A DNA stretch of 64,000 nucleotides from Elgaria multicarinata webbii (taxonomy: Eukaryota; Chordata; Lepidosauria; Squamata; Anguidae): NCBI RefSeq assembly GCF_023053635.1, contig NC_086179.1, forward strand, positions 1,936,001 through 2,000,000, read 5' to 3'. Under the pieces are notes generated by a model, which was given only the letters and a program-made list of their open reading frames with translations, made no database searches and had not been told where the DNA came from. Positions within the stretch are counted from its first letter, which is position 1, and every line of letters starts with the position of its first letter. Made by a program: the position numbers and the translations under genes. Below, piece after piece: positions 62,640-64,000 of this stretch.

Positions 62640-62877
62640 TGTGCCCAGAGCTTGGGAGAGCCGCAGCTAGTTAGATCAGGAGAGCCAAAGCTCCGGGGCA
62701 GAGAGCCTGCTTTGCTTGCAGAAGGCCCCAGGTATGATCCCCGGTGGCATCTTCAGGTAAGGCTGGAAGTGTTCCTGGCAGAAACCCCAGAGAGAGCTTG
62801 CTGCCAGTCAGTGTCAACAACGTTGGGTGAGATCGACCAACAGTTTGATTCGCTATAAGGCAGCTTCCTATGTTCCC
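62640..62877 (+). mobile_element. tRNA-derived SINE with CR1-like tail
   Basis: gcagagagcctgctttgctt, aggtatgatccccgg (B box-like), ccagtcagtgtcaacaacg and ctataaggcagcttcctatg, the order of a widespread amniote tRNA-SINE. Confidence 0.7.
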
Positions 62878-62880
62878 AGA

Positions 62881-63439
62881 GTGCACTTGGCTAGCTGCCC
62901 CTATGGCCCTCATTAGTTTGCCAGCTGTGATATCTCAGGGAAGGAAGATCCATCCAATGCAGCAGTTAGGCTTTGGCCAGGAATGTGCTTTGTAGACCGC
63001 ATGATACTGGTCTGAGAACAACTTCACTGGTTTCCCGTTTGTTCCTGGTCCCAATTCAAGGTGCTGATTCAATTCAATTCAAGCCCTAAACTGCTCTTCC
63101 CCAATCTGGTGCTATCCAGATGGCTAAGCTGACTGGGACTGATGGGACTTGTAATACAGCACGTCTGAAGGGCACAGGGTTGAGGAAGCCAATCCTAAAT
63201 GCTTTGGGGGCAGGATATCTGAATGACCTGCCTTTTAGCATATGAACCTACCCATAATTTACAAAAATCAGCAGAGGCTGTGCAATATCTCTCACCACCT
63301 GAGAGGATGGGTTGGCTGGTGGGTGCTCAGGACCTCTTTCGGTAGCAGCAACCTGATTGTGGAACTCCCTCCTAAGGGAGAGGAGACTGGCTGCCCCTTT
63401 TTTCTTATCCTGCTGTAGATGGACAGTAAAGACTGTCCT
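62881..63439. other. Gene E intron 4, nothing recognised
   Basis: No exon 5 (no GDSGGP in any frame) and no named repeat. Confidence 0.45.
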
Positions 63440-63702
63440 GATCCATCATTCTTTTAACGTTGTCCTGGAGGAGAAGGCTATTAAGGGCTACTAGCCCTGA
63501 TGGTTGTGTGCTGCCTCCAGTATTCGAGGCGGCAAGCCTGTGTGCACCAGTTGCTGGGGAACATGGGCGGGAGGGTGCTGTTGCACCATGTCCTGCCTTG
63601 TTGGTCCCTGGCCGATGGCTGGTTGGCCCCTGTGTGAACAGAGTGCTGGACTAGATGGAACCATGGTCTGATCCAGACACAGGGCACTTCTGATGCTCTT
63701 AA
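63440..63702 (+). mobile_element. L3-like LINE 3' end
   Basis: gttgtgtgctgcctccagtattcg, ggggaacatgggcggg and ctagatggaaccatggtctg, ending tctgatgctctta. Confidence 0.7.
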
Positions 63703-63799
63703 TGTTTATGTCACTCTTCAATTTTAATTTTAATGCCACTCTCACATGTTATTGTATATAGCATTTGCTCCTGTGTTTCTTGTTTTTTCCCTATGTATA

Positions 63800-63886
63800 C
63801 CGTATTTCTTCGATTCTAAGACGCACTCCATTTTTAGAGCTGTTTATTTGGGGGGGAAAGTGCGTCTTAGAATTGAAGAAATACGG
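63800..63886. mobile_element. Short foldback element (CCGTATTTCTTCGATT)
   Basis: An 87-bp hairpin. CCGTATTTCTTCGATTCTAA at the left pairs with the right arm ending AAGAAATACGG. Flanks TATGTATA and TGTGTACA match at 6 of 8, a possible old 8-bp duplication. Confidence 0.8.
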
Positions 63887-64000
63887 TGTGTACATTGCTT
63901 CAGTCACCTTGAGGGTTTGATTTATAAATTTAACCAACCAATCAGCAAACAAACAATATATCGTATTCCATCACAAATCTTTTCAATTGCAGCTGCTCAC

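Noticed and set aside
61669-64000. Exon 5 of gene E
   Set aside because: No GDSGGP-coding sequence after a plausible acceptor in any frame. The exon must be beyond the window.
1-64000. CRISPR arrays, prokaryotic operons, rRNA
   Set aside because: Repeat structures here are microsatellites, minisatellites and transposons of a vertebrate genome.

Overview
This is vertebrate genomic DNA, most likely from a squamate reptile (a lizard is my best guess). Coding exons are short and separated by GT-AG introns. The intergenic and intronic DNA is full of CR1 LINE 3' ends with the typical ATTCTATG tails, L2 and L1 reverse-transcriptase relics, tRNA-derived SINEs and many short foldback DNA transposons. 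The species call is inference from repeat content.

The only host genes I can support are a head-to-tail array of five plus-strand paralogues of acrosin, the sperm acrosomal serine protease. Paralogue A contributes only its last exon (1637-4147). B (13330-20424), C (24339-35603) and D (41699-51609) are complete five-exon genes. E has exons 1-4 (56430-61668) and its last exon must lie beyond the right edge. All complete genes share one architecture: exon 1 signal peptide, exon 2 light-chain stub, activation site and His57, exon 3 Asp102, exon 4 the S1-pocket 189 position, exon 5 Ser195 plus a low-complexity proline-rich C-terminal tail. Intron phases are 2-2-1-0 in every gene. I read no frameshift or premature stop in any exon, so all look functional.

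The paralogues have diverged where it matters functionally. B and C keep the trypsin/acrosin S1 aspartate (Asp189). D has Ala and E has Cys at that position, although His57 and Asp102 are present in both and Ser195 in D. D also has Ser in place of Gly226 and a one-residue insertion beside Cys220. B keeps a trypsin-like pocket but has lost the basic activation residue (Gln, then VVGD, in place of Arg, then IVGG). The exon-5 tails are unrelated in detail: about 785 residues of two nested repeat systems in A, Thr/Pro-rich in B, Pro/Trp-rich in C, Arg/Pro-rich then aromatic in D.

Each visible promoter has a TGATGTCA (CRE-like) octamer 59-67 bp upstream of the ATG, a plausible shared spermatid-type control element. 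D and E are the youngest pair: their promoters and introns 2 and 3 still align, and the comparison orders several transposon insertions (CR1, then a solo LTR inside it, and separately a foldback element) after the D/E duplication.

Region by region: 1-4147 end of gene A; 4148-13200 repeat-dense spacer (hAT foldbacks, CR1, 5'-truncated L1); 13206-20590 gene B; 20600-24250 spacer with LINE relics; 24252-36130 gene C; 36131-41580 spacer with SINE and a long L2 relic; 41580-51681 gene D; 51682-56300 spacer with an LTR-like element bracketed by an 81-bp duplication and a 1-kb DNA transposon; 56316-64000 gene E, incomplete.
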